A stretch of 64,000 nucleotides of DNA from Sphingomonas adhaesiva (GCF_002374855.1 NZ_NWVC01000003.1:1-64000), one strand, 5' to 3'. Positions 27,609-36,817 are shown, numbered from the stretch's first letter. The notes: generated by a model not told the origin, from the sequence alone. Translations and numbers: made by a program.

Positions 27609-28262
27609 TCAAGCCGCTGCCGCCGCCGCTCCTGCGGCGAAGCGGTCGGCGATCCATTCGCGCGCCGCGCGCCAGTCGTCGATCCGTGCATGCGCCGCGG
27701 GCGCGGTGGGGACGCCGGGCGCCAGTTCCGGCTCCGACACCATATGCAGCCGCCATACGCCGGGGGCATGCTCGGCGACCGACTGGTGGTGGTGCGGCAG
27801 GTCGTCGACGAACACCGTGACGGGATCGCCATGTTCGGCGACCAACTGCGCCACCGGCCCGCCCTTGCCGCCCTGGTTGCATTCGACGCGATGCTCGATC
27901 CCGAAGGCGGTCAGCTGTTCGATGCGGTGCGTGCGGCAATCGTCCTGCAGGTTGGTGAGGATCACGATGTCCGCGCGCTCGGCCAGCCACGCCAGCGATT
28001 CGCGCGCGTGCGGCACCAGCGTCTGGCGCGCCATCTGGTGCGGGAAGAACCCGCCCAGGAAACCGCGCATCTCCTCCTGCGTCAGCGGCGGGCCGTCGCC
28101 GCGGCGCTTCATGTTCTTCGCCAGTTCCCAGCTGCCGAACGCGAAGTCGACGTCATGCGCCTCGTCCAGCCACGCGGAGAAGTGGCGCAGCATGTGCAGC
28201 AGCACTTCGTCGCAGTCGCAGATCAGCAGGGGGCGGGTCCCCCGGGGGTGGGGGCGCGTCAT
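27609..28262 (-). CDS. HAD superfamily hydrolase
   Basis: A 217-residue haloacid-dehalogenase-like phosphatase. Motif I is LLICDCDEVLLHML (the DxD nucleophile and acid), motif II is ILTNLQDD, and the acidic motif IV is VFVDDLPHHH. The substrate is unknown. The C-terminus is an alanine-rich tail. Its ATG overlaps the stop of the DUF3572 gene (ATGA), so translation is coupled. Confidence 0.8.
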   Translation of the reverse strand: MTRPHPRGTRPLLICDCDEVLLHMLRHFSAWLDEAHDVDFAFGSWELAKNMKRRGDGPPLTQEEMRGFLGGFFPHQMARQTLVPHARESLAWLAERADIVILTNLQDDCRTHRIEQLTAFGIEHRVECNQGGKGGPVAQLVAEHGDPVTVFVDDLPHHHQSVAEHAPGVWRLHMVSEPELAPGVPTAPAAHARIDDWRAAREWIADRFAAGAAAAAA

Positions 28263-28537
28263 GCCGCCTGCTCCAGCGCCGCACGCGCCGCGACCAGCCG
28301 CACGGGCGTGGTGCCGGTCGCCTCGGCACAGGCGATCAGGTCCGGCTCATGCGCCTCCAGGAACGCCAGCACCGCCGCCAGCACTGCCGGCTCGCCCAGC
28401 CGCGCGCGCAGGTCGCCCGGTGCCAGCCCGGTCAGCGCCACCAGCCGCGCCGCGCGATCGTCGTCGCCCAGCGTCCAGCCGAGCGCGGCCAACGCCACCG
28501 TCGCGGCGTCAATCTGATTTGTGTCGGTCGGAACCAT
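28259..28537 (-). CDS. DUF3572 domain-containing protein
   Basis: A small helical protein of 92 residues. ALAALGWTLGDDDRAARLVALTG is split across its first half and GDLRARLGEPAVLAAVLAFL lies in the second, matching the DUF3572 family found in alphaproteobacteria, commonly beside divK. Function is unknown. Its start is 34 bases from the divergent divK GTG, so the two promoters must overlap in this short gap. Confidence 0.75.
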   Translation of the reverse strand: MVPTDTNQIDAATVALAALGWTLGDDDRAARLVALTGLAPGDLRARLGEPAVLAAVLAFLEAHEPDLIACAEATGTTPVRLVAARAALEQAA

Positions 28538-28571
28538 TCTCTATCGTCGCGCCGGAGGAGACCGATCCCGC

Positions 28572-28934
28572 GTGGCAAAAACCGTGCTCGTTGTCGAGGA
28601 CAACGAACTGAACCTGAAGCTGTTCTGCGACCTGCTGCGCGCGCACGGCTTCGCCGTCGAGCCGGTACGCGACGGGCGCGAGGCGGTGGCGCGCGCGCGC
28701 GAGGTGACGCCCGACCTGATCGTCATGGACATCCAGATGCCGCATGTCACCGGCTACGAACTGATCCTGGAACTGAAGCAGGACGAGGCGCTGCGCCACA
28801 TCCCGATCATGGCGGTCACTGCCTATGCCGGGCGCGAGGATGAGGAGCGGATCCGGGCCGCCGGCGCCAATGCCTATGTGTCGAAACCGATCACGCTGGC
28901 ACGCTTCATGGCGGCGGTCAGCCAGTTGGTCTGA
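28572..28934 (+). CDS. divK: Single-domain response regulator DivK
   Basis: A 120-residue receiver without an output domain. The acidic pocket is VVEDNELNLKLF, the phosphoacceptor Asp is in LIVMDIQMPHVTGYE (about residue 53), and the conserved Thr and Lys are in AVTAYAG and VSKPI. Sequence and length match DivK, which signals through DivJ/PleC/DivL to the CtrA pathway. The start is GTG, since the family begins at VAKTVLVVEDN; GGAGGAG lies upstream. Confidence 0.88.
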   Translation: MAKTVLVVEDNELNLKLFCDLLRAHGFAVEPVRDGREAVARAREVTPDLIVMDIQMPHVTGYELILELKQDEALRHIPIMAVTAYAGREDEERIRAAGANAYVSKPITLARFMAAVSQLV

Positions 28935-28949
28935 CCCGACGCACGAAAA

Positions 28950-28976
28950 GAGCCGCTGGCAGCATGCCTGCGGCTC
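28950..28976 (+). terminator. Hairpin downstream of divK
   Basis: GAGCCGC (28950-28956) pairs with GCGGCTC (28970-28976) across a 13-base loop, 15 bases after the divK stop. There is no U-rich tract, so it is only terminator-like. Confidence 0.4.
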
Positions 28977-29017
28977 CCGGTAAACGTGATGACGAGTCGC
29001 GGCGTCGCGTCCTTGGC

Positions 29018-29044
29018 CTGGATCCCGGTCTTCGCCGGGATGAC
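29018..29044. repeat. Single REP-like half-element (B-type) between divK and rpmG
   Basis: ATCCCGG, TCTTCG, CCGGGAT form a 7-base stem with a 6-base loop, followed by GAC. It is related to the halves at 36830, 44034 and 49099 but has no second half here. It lies between the convergent 3' ends of divK and rpmG, where the stem could terminate both. Confidence 0.6.
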
Positions 29045-29072
29045 CGGACGGTCGCCTACGCGACTCGGCCGG

Positions 29073-29240
29073 TCACTTGATCTTGGCTTCCTTGAACTCG
29101 ACATGCTTGCGCACGACCGGGTCGTACTTGTTGAAGCTCAGCTTCTCGGTCTTGGTGCGCGGATTCTTCTTGGTGACGTAGAAGAAGCCGGTGTCCGCGG
29201 TGCTGACGAGCTTGATCTTGACGGTGGTCGGCTTGGCCAT
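29073..29240 (-). CDS. rpmG: 50S ribosomal protein L33
   Basis: A 55-residue ribosomal protein. The N-terminus is [39 protein letters not shown] and the C-terminal [12 protein letters not shown] match alphaproteobacterial L33. No CxxC zinc motif is present, so it is the zinc-independent type. It is a single gene with its own likely promoter upstream (29306-29334). Confidence 0.95.
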   Translation of the reverse strand: MAKPTTVKIKLVSTADTGFFYVTKKNPRTKTEKLSFNKYDPVVRKHVEFKEAKIK

Positions 29241-29305
29241 GACCAATTCCTAAGCGAATGAACGAAAAATAGCGGCGAAGGCACCTCCGCCGCGACAGAC
29301 GCGGG

Positions 29306-29334
29306 CGATTGGCGCAACTGCGCGCGCAAGTCAA
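29306..29334 (-). promoter_or_regulatory. Candidate sigma-70 promoter of rpmG
   Basis: On the minus strand, TTGACT (29329-29334) is followed after 17 bases by CAATCG (29306-29311), about 65 bases upstream of the rpmG ATG. The -35 match is good and the -10 match is weak. It is the only TTGACx I noted in this 160-base gap. Confidence 0.4.
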
Positions 29335-29401
29335 GCGCCGCCCTGCGATTAAGCCCGCCGTAACCGGTGTGTGAGAGGCTGTCCATCGAGGAGCAGGACC
29401 G

Positions 29402-29710
29402 ATGCAAGCCACTGATATCACGGATGTGAAGGCGGAACTGTCGCACCGTATCGCGGCGATCGAATGGCGCGGCGGGCCGGCGCGAATCGCCGGCGACGTC
29501 GATCGCATCCGCGCGATCGCGCACCGGCACCATATGCTGCCCGCGGTGACCGTGGCGCATCTGCTCGAATCGGCGCTGGCCCGCGGGGAGCGCGGCGCGC
29601 TGGTCCACCATTGGCTTGCGCTGCTGGCCGAGGCGGTGGCCAGTGACCGGCAGGACGAGGCCGCCTCCCGCGCCTTCGCCGCCGCCTGCACGGTCCGCTT
29701 CGCGCACTGA
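29402..29710 (+). CDS. Conserved hypothetical small protein
   Basis: A soluble, mostly helical protein of 102 residues (VDRIRAIAHRHHMLPAVTVAHLLESALARG). No motif that I can name is present. A GAGGAGCAGGACCG stretch gives a good ribosome-binding site, so the gene is likely real. It ends 10 bases before the GDT1-like membrane protein gene and may be co-transcribed with it. Confidence 0.6.
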   Translation: MQATDITDVKAELSHRIAAIEWRGGPARIAGDVDRIRAIAHRHHMLPAVTVAHLLESALARGERGALVHHWLALLAEAVASDRQDEAASRAFAAACTVRFAH

Positions 29711-29720
29711 TCGGGCGCCG

Positions 29721-30287
29721 ATGGATGCGCTGATGGCGGCGCTGGTGCTGGGCGCGATCACCCAGGCCGGCGACCGGACCGGGTGGCTGGCGGCGATCCT
29801 GGCCGATCGCTGGCGCGCGCCCGCGCTGGTCGTCGCGGCCGCCGCGGTCGCGCTGGCGGTCAATTACGCGATCGGGGTCGCCGCCGGGCTGGCGGTCGCG
29901 CCGCTGCTGACGCCGGAGGCGCGGCTGCTGCTGCTCGCGCTCGCGCTGCTGCTGGCGGGGCTGGGGACCGGATGGCGGCATCGCCGGCCCGACGATCTGG
30001 CCGGCTGGCGGATCGGCCGCGCCGCCACCGCGCTGCTGGGGCTGTTCGTGATGGTGCTGGGCGACCGGATGCAGTTCGTCGCCGCGGCGCTGGGCGCGCG
30101 CAGCGTGCTGCCCTGGGCGGCGGCGGTCGGCGCGACGATCGGCGCGCTGGCGGTCGTCGCCGCGGCGGTGGCGCTGGGGGAGGCGGGGTGGCAGCGGCTG
30201 CCGCACCGCGCGATCCGGCTTGGCAGCGCGGCGGTGCTGACGATCGCGGGCGTGGTGACCGGCCTGTCGGCCCTTTCCTTGATCTGA
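29721..30287 (+). CDS. TMEM165/GDT1 (UPF0016)-like membrane protein with degenerate motifs
   Basis: A 188-residue protein with about six transmembrane segments in two halves. Each half has a relic of the family motif E-x-G-D-[KR]-[ST]: ITQAGDRTGW in the first and MVLGDRMQF in the second. Gly-Asp-Arg is kept, but the Glu is replaced by Gln and by Val/Leu. The family exports Mn2+ or Ca2+ using those acidic residues, so transport may be altered or lost. It sits just upstream of dps, separated by about 110 bases. Confidence 0.65.
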   Translation: MDALMAALVLGAITQAGDRTGWLAAILADRWRAPALVVAAAAVALAVNYAIGVAAGLAVAPLLTPEARLLLLALALLLAGLGTGWRHRRPDDLAGWRIGRAATALLGLFVMVLGDRMQFVAAALGARSVLPWAAAVGATIGALAVVAAAVALGEAGWQRLPHRAIRLGSAAVLTIAGVVTGLSALSLI

Positions 30288-30396
30288 CGCCGCTGATCTG
30301 ACGCACCGCTCACCCTGAACGAGATTCTTGCCGGAGCCATTCGCCGCGCGCGTCGTTACAGCAGCGATACCAAATCCCAGCCGCATGGAGCCGACC

Positions 30397-30894
30397 GTGG
30401 CAGAGACCAACCCCGCCCTGAAGACCCCGACCGATCTGGCGCGCAACGACACGCGCAGTGTCGCCGACGCGCTCAACGCCTCGCTGGCGGATTGCTACGC
30501 GCTGTACCTCAAGACCAAGAATTTCCACTGGCACGTGTCCGGCCCGCATTTCCGTGACTATCACCTGCTGATGGACGATCAGGCGGCGCAGATCCTGGCG
30601 GTGACCGATGCCATCGCCGAGCGTGTGCGCAAGACCGGCAACACCACCCTGCGCTCGATCGGCGACATTTCGCGCCGCCAGTCGATCGTCGACAACGACC
30701 GCGAATTCGTTGGCCCGGCCGACATGCTGGCCGAACTGCGCGACGACAACCTCAAGCTGGTCGAACGCTTCCGCGAGGTGAAGGACGCCGCCGAGGAAGC
30801 CAAGGACAATGCCACCAGCGGCATCGTCGACGAATGGACCGACCAGGCCGAGGAACGCGCCTGGTTCCTGTTCGAGGCCAGCCGCAAGGGCTGA
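30397..30894 (+). CDS. dps: Dps family ferritin-like DNA-protection protein
   Basis: A 165-residue protein. YLKTKNFHWHVSGPHFRDYHLLMDDQ carries the ferroxidase-site His and Asp residues of Dps. Twelve-subunit cages bind DNA and oxidise Fe2+ with H2O2. The start is taken as GTG 30397 (VAETNPALK), because TGGAG lies seven bases upstream; an in-frame ATG at 30385 would add four residues. The lysine-containing N-terminus is short. Confidence 0.88.
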   Translation: MAETNPALKTPTDLARNDTRSVADALNASLADCYALYLKTKNFHWHVSGPHFRDYHLLMDDQAAQILAVTDAIAERVRKTGNTTLRSIGDISRRQSIVDNDREFVGPADMLAELRDDNLKLVERFREVKDAAEEAKDNATSGIVDEWTDQAEERAWFLFEASRKG

Positions 30895-30929
30895 TCCGCA
30901 TTTCCACCCCCACGTAACGGAGCGCCGCC

Positions 30930-31115
30930 ATGCTGAAATGGGCCGTCATCTTCCTCATCGTCGGGCTGGTGCTGGGCGCACTCGGCTTCGGCGGCATCGG
31001 CGGCGCGTTCGTGGGGATCGCCAAGATCCTGTTCTTCATCGCGATCGCGCTGTTCGTCATCTTCCTCGTCCTGGGGCTGATCGCGGGCAAGGCGGTGAAG
31101 GACGCAATCGACTGA
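30930..31115 (+). CDS. DUF1328 family small membrane protein
   Basis: A 61-residue protein with two hydrophobic helices separated by [13 protein letters not shown], matching the YtjA/DUF1328 family of small inner-membrane proteins. Function is unknown. It follows dps by 35 bases with CGGAGCGCC before the ATG. A stress-related role is suggested only by the neighbour. Confidence 0.8.
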   Translation: MLKWAVIFLIVGLVLGALGFGGIGGAFVGIAKILFFIAIALFVIFLVLGLIAGKAVKDAID

Positions 31116-31170
31116 GCGTTCGATGTACGGCGCGGGGAGCGCGGCGGCCCGATGATGCGTTGCGCATGAC

Positions 31171-32748
31171 ATGCACGCCTTCGCCGCGCTCCTCGATGCC
31201 CTCATCTACACCCGGTCGCGCAACGCCAAGCTGAAGCTGATCGGCGACTATCTGCGCGCCACCCCCGATCCCGATCGCGGCTGGGCGCTCGCCGCGCTGA
31301 CCGGGGAGATCGACATTCCCGGCGTGAAACCCGCGGTGATCCGCGCGCTGATCGAGGCGCGCGTCGATCCCGTGCTGTTCCGCATGAGCCGCGACTATGT
31401 CGGCGACACCGCCGAAACGGTCGCGCTGCTGTGGCCCGAACCGACGGTGCCGCCCGACGATACCGAATCGCTCGGCGTCGCCGCGGTGGTCGAGCGGCTG
31501 CTGCACCTGTCGCGCTCCGATGCGCCCGCCGCGCTGGCGGAGATGCTCGACCGGATGGACGCCGACGAACGCTTCGCGCTCATCAAGATGGCGACGGGGG
31601 GCCTGCGGGTCGGCGTATCCGCGCGGCTGGCGAAACAGGCGCTCGCCGATGCCTTCGGCCTCGATGTCGATGCGGTGGAGGAGGTGTGGCACGGCATCGA
31701 CCCGCCCTATCCCGCGCTGTTCGCCTGGGCGGAGGGGACGGGGGAGCAGCCGACCGCCGCCGACGTGCCGGTGTTCCGCCCGTTCATGCTCGCGCATCCG
31801 CTGGAGGAATTGCGCGTCGACCTGGCCGATTATGCCGCCGAGTGGAAATGGGACGGCATCCGCGTCCAGCTGGTGCATGTCGCGGGGGAAACGCGCCTGT
31901 ACAGCCGCACTGGCGACGACGTGACCCGCGCCTTCCCGGACGTCGCCGCCGCCTTTTCCACGTACGGCGCGGTGGACGGGGAGCTGATGGTGCGCGGCCA
32001 GGCGCAGGCGGGCGAGGCAGGCAGCTTCAACGCGCTCCAGCAGCGGCTCGGGCGCAAGCTGGTATCGGCGAAGATGCTGGCGGAGGCGCCGGCCTTCGTC
32101 CGCCTGTACGACATATTGTTCGACGGCGACGAGGATTTGCGCGCCCTGCCCTGGACCGCGCGGCGCGCACGGCTGGAGGCGTTCGCCGCGCGGCTCGATC
32201 CCGCGCGTTTCGACGTCAGCGCGGTGATCGACGCGCCCGATTTCACCGCGCTGGAGGGGATCCGCGCCGGCGCGCGCGACGCCGCGATCGAGGGGGTGAT
32301 GCTCAAGCGGCGCGACAGCCCCTATGTCGCCGGGCGGCGCACCGGGCTGTGGTACAAATGGAAACGCGATCCGCTGACCGCCGATTGCGTGATGATGTAC
32401 GCGCAGCGCGGCAACGGTCGGCGATCGTCCTATTACAGCGACTATACCTTCGGCTGCTGGACCGCCGAGGGCGAGTTGTTGCCGGTGGGCAAGGCCTATT
32501 CGGGGATCACCGACGAGGAACTGCGCCAGCTCGACCGGTTCGTGCGCGGGCACACGCTGGCGCGCTTCGGCCCGGTGCGCGAGGTGGAGAAGTCGCTGGT
32601 GCTGGAAATCGCGTTCGATTCGATCCACGAATCGAAACGCCACAAATCGGGCGTGGCGATGCGCTTCCCCCGCATCGCGCGCATCCGCACCGACAAGCCG
32701 GCCGAGGAAGCCGATACGCTGGAGGCGCTGCGCGCGCTGGTGACGTAG
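31171..32748 (+). CDS. ATP-dependent DNA ligase (cisplatin-damage-response type)
   Basis: A 525-residue ligase. The adenylation motif EWKWDGIRVQ puts the catalytic Lys near residue 225. The helical N-terminal domain precedes it, and DGELMVRG, EGVMLKRRDSPY and YKWKRDP are the later nucleotidyltransferase motifs. An OB-fold C-terminal part ends the protein. It matches the ligase that in many Proteobacteria is linked to an MBL-fold exonuclease and an Lhr-like helicase; neither is adjacent here. It probably acts in DNA repair beside NAD-dependent LigA. Confidence 0.88.
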   Translation: MHAFAALLDALIYTRSRNAKLKLIGDYLRATPDPDRGWALAALTGEIDIPGVKPAVIRALIEARVDPVLFRMSRDYVGDTAETVALLWPEPTVPPDDTESLGVAAVVERLLHLSRSDAPAALAEMLDRMDADERFALIKMATGGLRVGVSARLAKQALADAFGLDVDAVEEVWHGIDPPYPALFAWAEGTGEQPTAADVPVFRPFMLAHPLEELRVDLADYAAEWKWDGIRVQLVHVAGETRLYSRTGDDVTRAFPDVAAAFSTYGAVDGELMVRGQAQAGEAGSFNALQQRLGRKLVSAKMLAEAPAFVRLYDILFDGDEDLRALPWTARRARLEAFAARLDPARFDVSAVIDAPDFTALEGIRAGARDAAIEGVMLKRRDSPYVAGRRTGLWYKWKRDPLTADCVMMYAQRGNGRRSSYYSDYTFGCWTAEGELLPVGKAYSGITDEELRQLDRFVRGHTLARFGPVREVEKSLVLEIAFDSIHESKRHKSGVAMRFPRIARIRTDKPAEEADTLEALRALVT

Positions 32749-32781
32749 CGCGGATAGCGCGCGCTGCGCTACGGACGGGGC

Positions 32782-33615
32782 ATGTCCGCCTATCCGCTCG
32801 CCGCCGCGATGATGATCGCCTCCGGGTCGATCCATGCCGTCGTCAACGCGATCGTGAAGGGCGGGCGCGACAAGATGGCGGCGCGCGCCTTCACCGACGG
32901 CGCGGCGGCGATCATCCTGCTGCCCGCGCTGGCGCTGGTCCCGCTGCCGCACGGCGCATGGGGCTGGCTGGCGGCCAGCGCGGCGGGCCATGCGGTGTAT
33001 CTCTATGCGCTGATCCGCGCCTATCAGGTCGCGGACCTGACCGCCGCCTATCCGGTGCTGCGCGGCACCGCCCCGGTGGTCACCGCCCTGGTGACGATCG
33101 GCATCCTGGGCGAACCCGCCACGCCGGCGCAGGTGGCGGGGATCGCGCTGATCGTCGCGGCGATGCTGATGCTGGCGGTCGGGCGGCATATCGGCGGCGC
33201 GGCGCTGGGCTGGTCGCTGTTCACCGGGCTGACCATCGCGGGCTATACGGTCGTCGATGCGCAGGGCGTGCGCGCGGCGCCGACGCCGGGCAGCTATATC
33301 GTCTGGCTGTTCGTGGTGATGGGGGCGGTGGTGCTGGCGATGTTCGGCGCGGCATCGCGCGGCGGCATTTTCCGCCAGCTGCGCACGCAATGGCGCCCCG
33401 GCGCGGTGGCCGGCGCGCTGTCGATCGTCACCTACGGCCTGGCGCTGTCGGCCTTCGCGCTCGGCCCGACCGCCCCGCTGGCGGCGCTGCGCGAGACGGG
33501 GATGGTCACCGCGCTGGTGATCGGCGTCGTCGCGCTGCGCGAACGGGTGGATGCGCGCCGCGTCGGCGCGGTGCTGGGCATCCTGACCGGCGCCGCGCTG
33601 ATCCTCATGCGATAG
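32782..33615 (+). CDS. EamA/DMT family transporter
   Basis: A 277-residue protein with ten hydrophobic segments in two five-helix repeats, the drug/metabolite transporter layout. AYPVLRGTAPVVTALV in the first half and LAALRETGMVTALVIGVVALRE in the second are the conserved EamA repeat ends. The substrate is unknown. Its last 11 bases overlap the convergent ogt gene. Confidence 0.82.
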   Translation: MSAYPLAAAMMIASGSIHAVVNAIVKGGRDKMAARAFTDGAAAIILLPALALVPLPHGAWGWLAASAAGHAVYLYALIRAYQVADLTAAYPVLRGTAPVVTALVTIGILGEPATPAQVAGIALIVAAMLMLAVGRHIGGAALGWSLFTGLTIAGYTVVDAQGVRAAPTPGSYIVWLFVVMGAVVLAMFGAASRGGIFRQLRTQWRPGAVAGALSIVTYGLALSAFALGPTAPLAALRETGMVTALVIGVVALRERVDARRVGAVLGILTGAALILMR

Positions 33616-34099
33616 CGGCCCCGCGCGCTTCCCACGCCAGCAGCCATCGCTTGGTCGCCAGCCCGCCGGCAAAGCCGGTCAGCGCGCCCGATGTGCCGAC
33701 GACGCGGTGGCAGGGCGTGACGATCGAGATCGGGTTGCGCCCGTTCGCCGCCCCGACCGCGCGCGCCGCCCCCGGCCGGCCGATGGCGCGCGCGATATCG
33801 GCATAGCTGCGCGTCTCGCCGAACGGGATCGTGTCCAGCGCGCGCCACACCGCGCGCTGGAAATCGCTGCCGCGCGGTGCCAGCGGCAGGTCGAACGCGG
33901 TGCGCCCGCCCGCGAAATACTCGGCCAGCTGCGCGGCGGTGGCGGACAGCACCGGGTGCGCGGCGTCGTCGCGCGCGTCCTCCAGCCGCACCCGCCCGGG
34001 CGCATCGTCGGGCCACAGGATCGCGATAAGGCCGGCATCGTCGGCGACCAGCGTCAGCGTGCCGACCGGCGAATCGAACGGGGCGGAATAGAGCGTCAT
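33605..34099 (-). CDS. ogt: Methylated-DNA-[protein]-cysteine S-methyltransferase
   Basis: A 164-residue suicidal repair protein that removes alkyl groups from O6-alkylguanine. The active-site motif is IVTPCHRVVG; FQRAVWRALDTIPFGETRSY is the DNA-binding helix region. The length fits Ogt. Its promoter region faces mutS 111 bases away, so two DNA-repair genes are divergent here. Confidence 0.93.
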   Translation of the reverse strand: MTLYSAPFDSPVGTLTLVADDAGLIAILWPDDAPGRVRLEDARDDAAHPVLSATAAQLAEYFAGGRTAFDLPLAPRGSDFQRAVWRALDTIPFGETRSYADIARAIGRPGAARAVGAANGRNPISIVTPCHRVVGTSGALTGFAGGLATKRWLLAWEARGAAIA

Positions 34100-34210
34100 G
34101 TCGCCCGCGATAGCGGATCGCGCCGCGCCGCGCGTCCCGCCGCTTGCGCCCGAACCGTCCGGCTCAACACCCGCTTTGCACCGGCCCGCCATCCGCTCTA
34201 TCCCGCCGCG

Positions 34211-36817
34211 ATGGCCGACACCCCCACCCCGATGATGGCGCAATATCACGCGCTGAAGGCCGAGGCGCAGGATTGCCTGCTCTTCTACCGCATGGGCGAT
34301 TTCTTCGAACTGTTCTTCGACGATGCGCGCATCGCCGCGCAGGTGCTGGACATCGCGCTGACCGCACGCGGCGAACATGCCGGGGAAAAGGTGCCGATGT
34401 GCGGCGTCCCCGTCCATGCCGCAACCGCCTATCTGCAACGCCTCATCAAGGCGGGGCACCGCGTCGCGATCGCGGAGCAGACCGAGACGCCCGATGCGGC
34501 GCGCAAGGCGCGCGGGTCGAAGGCGCTGGTCAACCGCGCGATCGTGCGCGTCGTCACCGCCGGCACGCTGACGGAGGAGGCGCTGCTGGATGCGCGCGCC
34601 GCCAACTGGTGCGTCGCGGTGGGCGAGGCGGGGGGCGAGATCGCGCTGGCCGCCGCCGACGTATCCACCGGCCGGTTCGAGGTGATCGCCTGCGATGCCG
34701 CCGGGCTGGGTGCGGAACTGGCCCGGCTGGCCGCGGCGGAGGTGGTCGCCGCCGACGGCAGCGACGCGCCCGCCACCGTGTGGCGCCCGCGCGCCGATTT
34801 CGACAGCGCGGCGGGCGAGGCGCGGCTGAAGCGATTGTTCGGCGTCGCGACGCTCGACGGGTTCGGCACGTTCGGGCGCGCCGCGCTGGCCGCGGCGGGC
34901 GGGCTGGTCGCGTATCTCGATCACACCGCCAAGGGGCAATTGCCGTTCCTGCGCCCCCCGGTGCTGCTCGCCGCGCGCGAGGCGATGGCGATCGACGCGG
35001 CGACGCGCGAGAGCCTGGAACTGACCGCGACGCAATCAGGCGCGCGCAAGGGCAGCCTGCTCGACGCGGTCGATCGCACCGTCACCGGCGCGGGCGCGCG
35101 GCTGCTGGCCGCCGATATCGGCGCGCCGCTGATGGCGCGTGCGGCGATCGAGGCGCGGCTGGCGCTGGTCGCGCTGTTCCACGACGATGCGGCCCTGCGC
35201 GACCGCGTGCGCGCGGCGCTGCGCGCGCTGCCCGATATCGGCCGCGCGCTCGGGCGGCTGGCGGCGGGGCGCGGCGGCCCGCGCGACCTGGCGCAGCTGC
35301 GCGACGGGCTGGACGGCGCCTGGGCGCTGGGCGACCGGCTGGGCGCGATCGACGCAGCCCCCGCGCTGCTCGCCGATCTGGCGCCACGGCTGCGCGGCCA
35401 CGGGGCGCTGATCGACCTGCTCAAGCGCGCTTTAGTGCCCGCCCCGCCGATCGAGGCTTCGGACGGCGGCTATATCGCCGCGGGCTATGACGCCGCGCTC
35501 GACGCGCTGCGCGACACCGGCAGCGGCGGGCGCCGCGCGATCGCCGCGCTGGAGGCGACGTTCCGCGACCGCACCGGCATCGCCACGCTGAAGATCCGCC
35601 ACAACGGCGTGCTCGGTTATCATATCGAGGTGCCGGCCAAGGCCGCCGACCCGCTGATGCGCGCCGATTCGGGCTTCACCCACCGCCAGACGCTGGCCGG
35701 CGTCGTCCGCTTCAACGCGCCCGAACTGCACGATGTCGCCACCAGCGTGACGCAGGCGGGCGCCCATGCGCTGGCGGCGGAGGCGGCGCATCTGGAGGAG
35801 CTGACCGCCGCCGCGCTCGCGTGCCGCGACGCGATCGCGGCCACTGCCGATGCGCTGGCACGGATCGACGTCGCCGCCGCGCTGGCTGAACGCGCGGTGG
35901 AGGGGGCATGGGCGCGCCCGGCGTTCGCCGACACCCCCTGTTTCGAGGTGCGCGATGGCCGCCATCCGGTGGTGGAGGCGGCGCTGGCACGCTCCGGCGA
36001 CCGCTTCGTCGCCAACGATTGCGTGCTGGGCGACCGATCGCGGCTGTGGCTGGTGACCGGGCCGAACATGGGCGGCAAGTCCACCTTCCTGCGCCAGAAT
36101 GCGCTGATCGCGGTGCTGGCGCAGGCGGGCAGCTACGTTCCCGCCGCCGCCGCGCGGCTGGGGCTGGTCGACCGGTTGTTCAGCCGCGTCGGCGCGTCGG
36201 ACAATCTGGCGCGCGGCCGCTCCACCTTCATGGTCGAGATGGTCGAGACCGCCGCGATCCTGGCGCAGGCGACCCCCGACAGCTTCGTGATCCTGGATGA
36301 GGTCGGGCGCGGCACCTCCACCTACGACGGCCTCGCCATCGCCTGGGCGGTGGTGGAGGCGATCCATGAGGACAATCGCTGCCGCTGCCTGTTCGCGACG
36401 CATTACCACGAACTGACGCGGCTGGCCGAACGCTGCGACGCGCTCAGCCTCCACCACGTCCGCGCGCGTGAGTGGAAGGGCGAGCTGGTGCTGCTCCACG
36501 AACTCGCGGACGGCCCCGCCGATCGCAGCTACGGCCTGGCGGTGGCGCGGCTGGCGGGAATGCCGCCCGCCACGGTGCAGCGCGCCAAGGCGGTGCTGGC
36601 GAAGCTGGAGGCGGGCCGCGCCAAGACCGGCGGGCTGGCCGCCGGGCTGGACGACCTGCCGCTGTTCGCCGCCGCCGCGCAGGCCGAGGAGGAAGCGTGC
36701 GACGCGATCCGCGCCGAGGTGGAGGCGATCGACGTCGACGCGCTGACCCCGCGCGAAGCGCTCGACACGCTGTACCGGCTGAAGGCGCTGGCGCGGGAGA
36801 CGGGGGCGGAGGGGTAG
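34211..36817 (+). CDS. mutS: DNA mismatch repair protein MutS
   Basis: An 868-residue mismatch sensor. The mismatch-contact Phe-x-Glu is in FYRMGDFFELFF (about residue 31). Connector, lever and clamp domains follow. Walker A GPNMGGKST is near residue 616, Walker B VILDEVGRGTSTYDG near 692, and ATHYHELT after that. The ATG is the first in the family frame; the long upstream open frame lies antisense to ogt. Confidence 0.96.
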   Translation: MADTPTPMMAQYHALKAEAQDCLLFYRMGDFFELFFDDARIAAQVLDIALTARGEHAGEKVPMCGVPVHAATAYLQRLIKAGHRVAIAEQTETPDAARKARGSKALVNRAIVRVVTAGTLTEEALLDARAANWCVAVGEAGGEIALAAADVSTGRFEVIACDAAGLGAELARLAAAEVVAADGSDAPATVWRPRADFDSAAGEARLKRLFGVATLDGFGTFGRAALAAAGGLVAYLDHTAKGQLPFLRPPVLLAAREAMAIDAATRESLELTATQSGARKGSLLDAVDRTVTGAGARLLAADIGAPLMARAAIEARLALVALFHDDAALRDRVRAALRALPDIGRALGRLAAGRGGPRDLAQLRDGLDGAWALGDRLGAIDAAPALLADLAPRLRGHGALIDLLKRALVPAPPIEASDGGYIAAGYDAALDALRDTGSGGRRAIAALEATFRDRTGIATLKIRHNGVLGYHIEVPAKAADPLMRADSGFTHRQTLAGVVRFNAPELHDVATSVTQAGAHALAAEAAHLEELTAAALACRDAIAATADALARIDVAAALAERAVEGAWARPAFADTPCFEVRDGRHPVVEAALARSGDRFVANDCVLGDRSRLWLVTGPNMGGKSTFLRQNALIAVLAQAGSYVPAAAARLGLVDRLFSRVGASDNLARGRSTFMVEMVETAAILAQATPDSFVILDEVGRGTSTYDGLAIAWAVVEAIHEDNRCRCLFATHYHELTRLAERCDALSLHHVRAREWKGELVLLHELADGPADRSYGLAVARLAGMPPATVQRAKAVLAKLEAGRAKTGGLAAGLDDLPLFAAAAQAEEEACDAIRAEVEAIDVDALTPREALDTLYRLKALARETGAEG

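Noticed and set aside
33605..33615. The convergent overlap of the EamA and ogt genes as a sign of an error
   Set aside because: Both C-termini look natural, and short convergent overlaps also occur at 5214-5225 in this compact genome.
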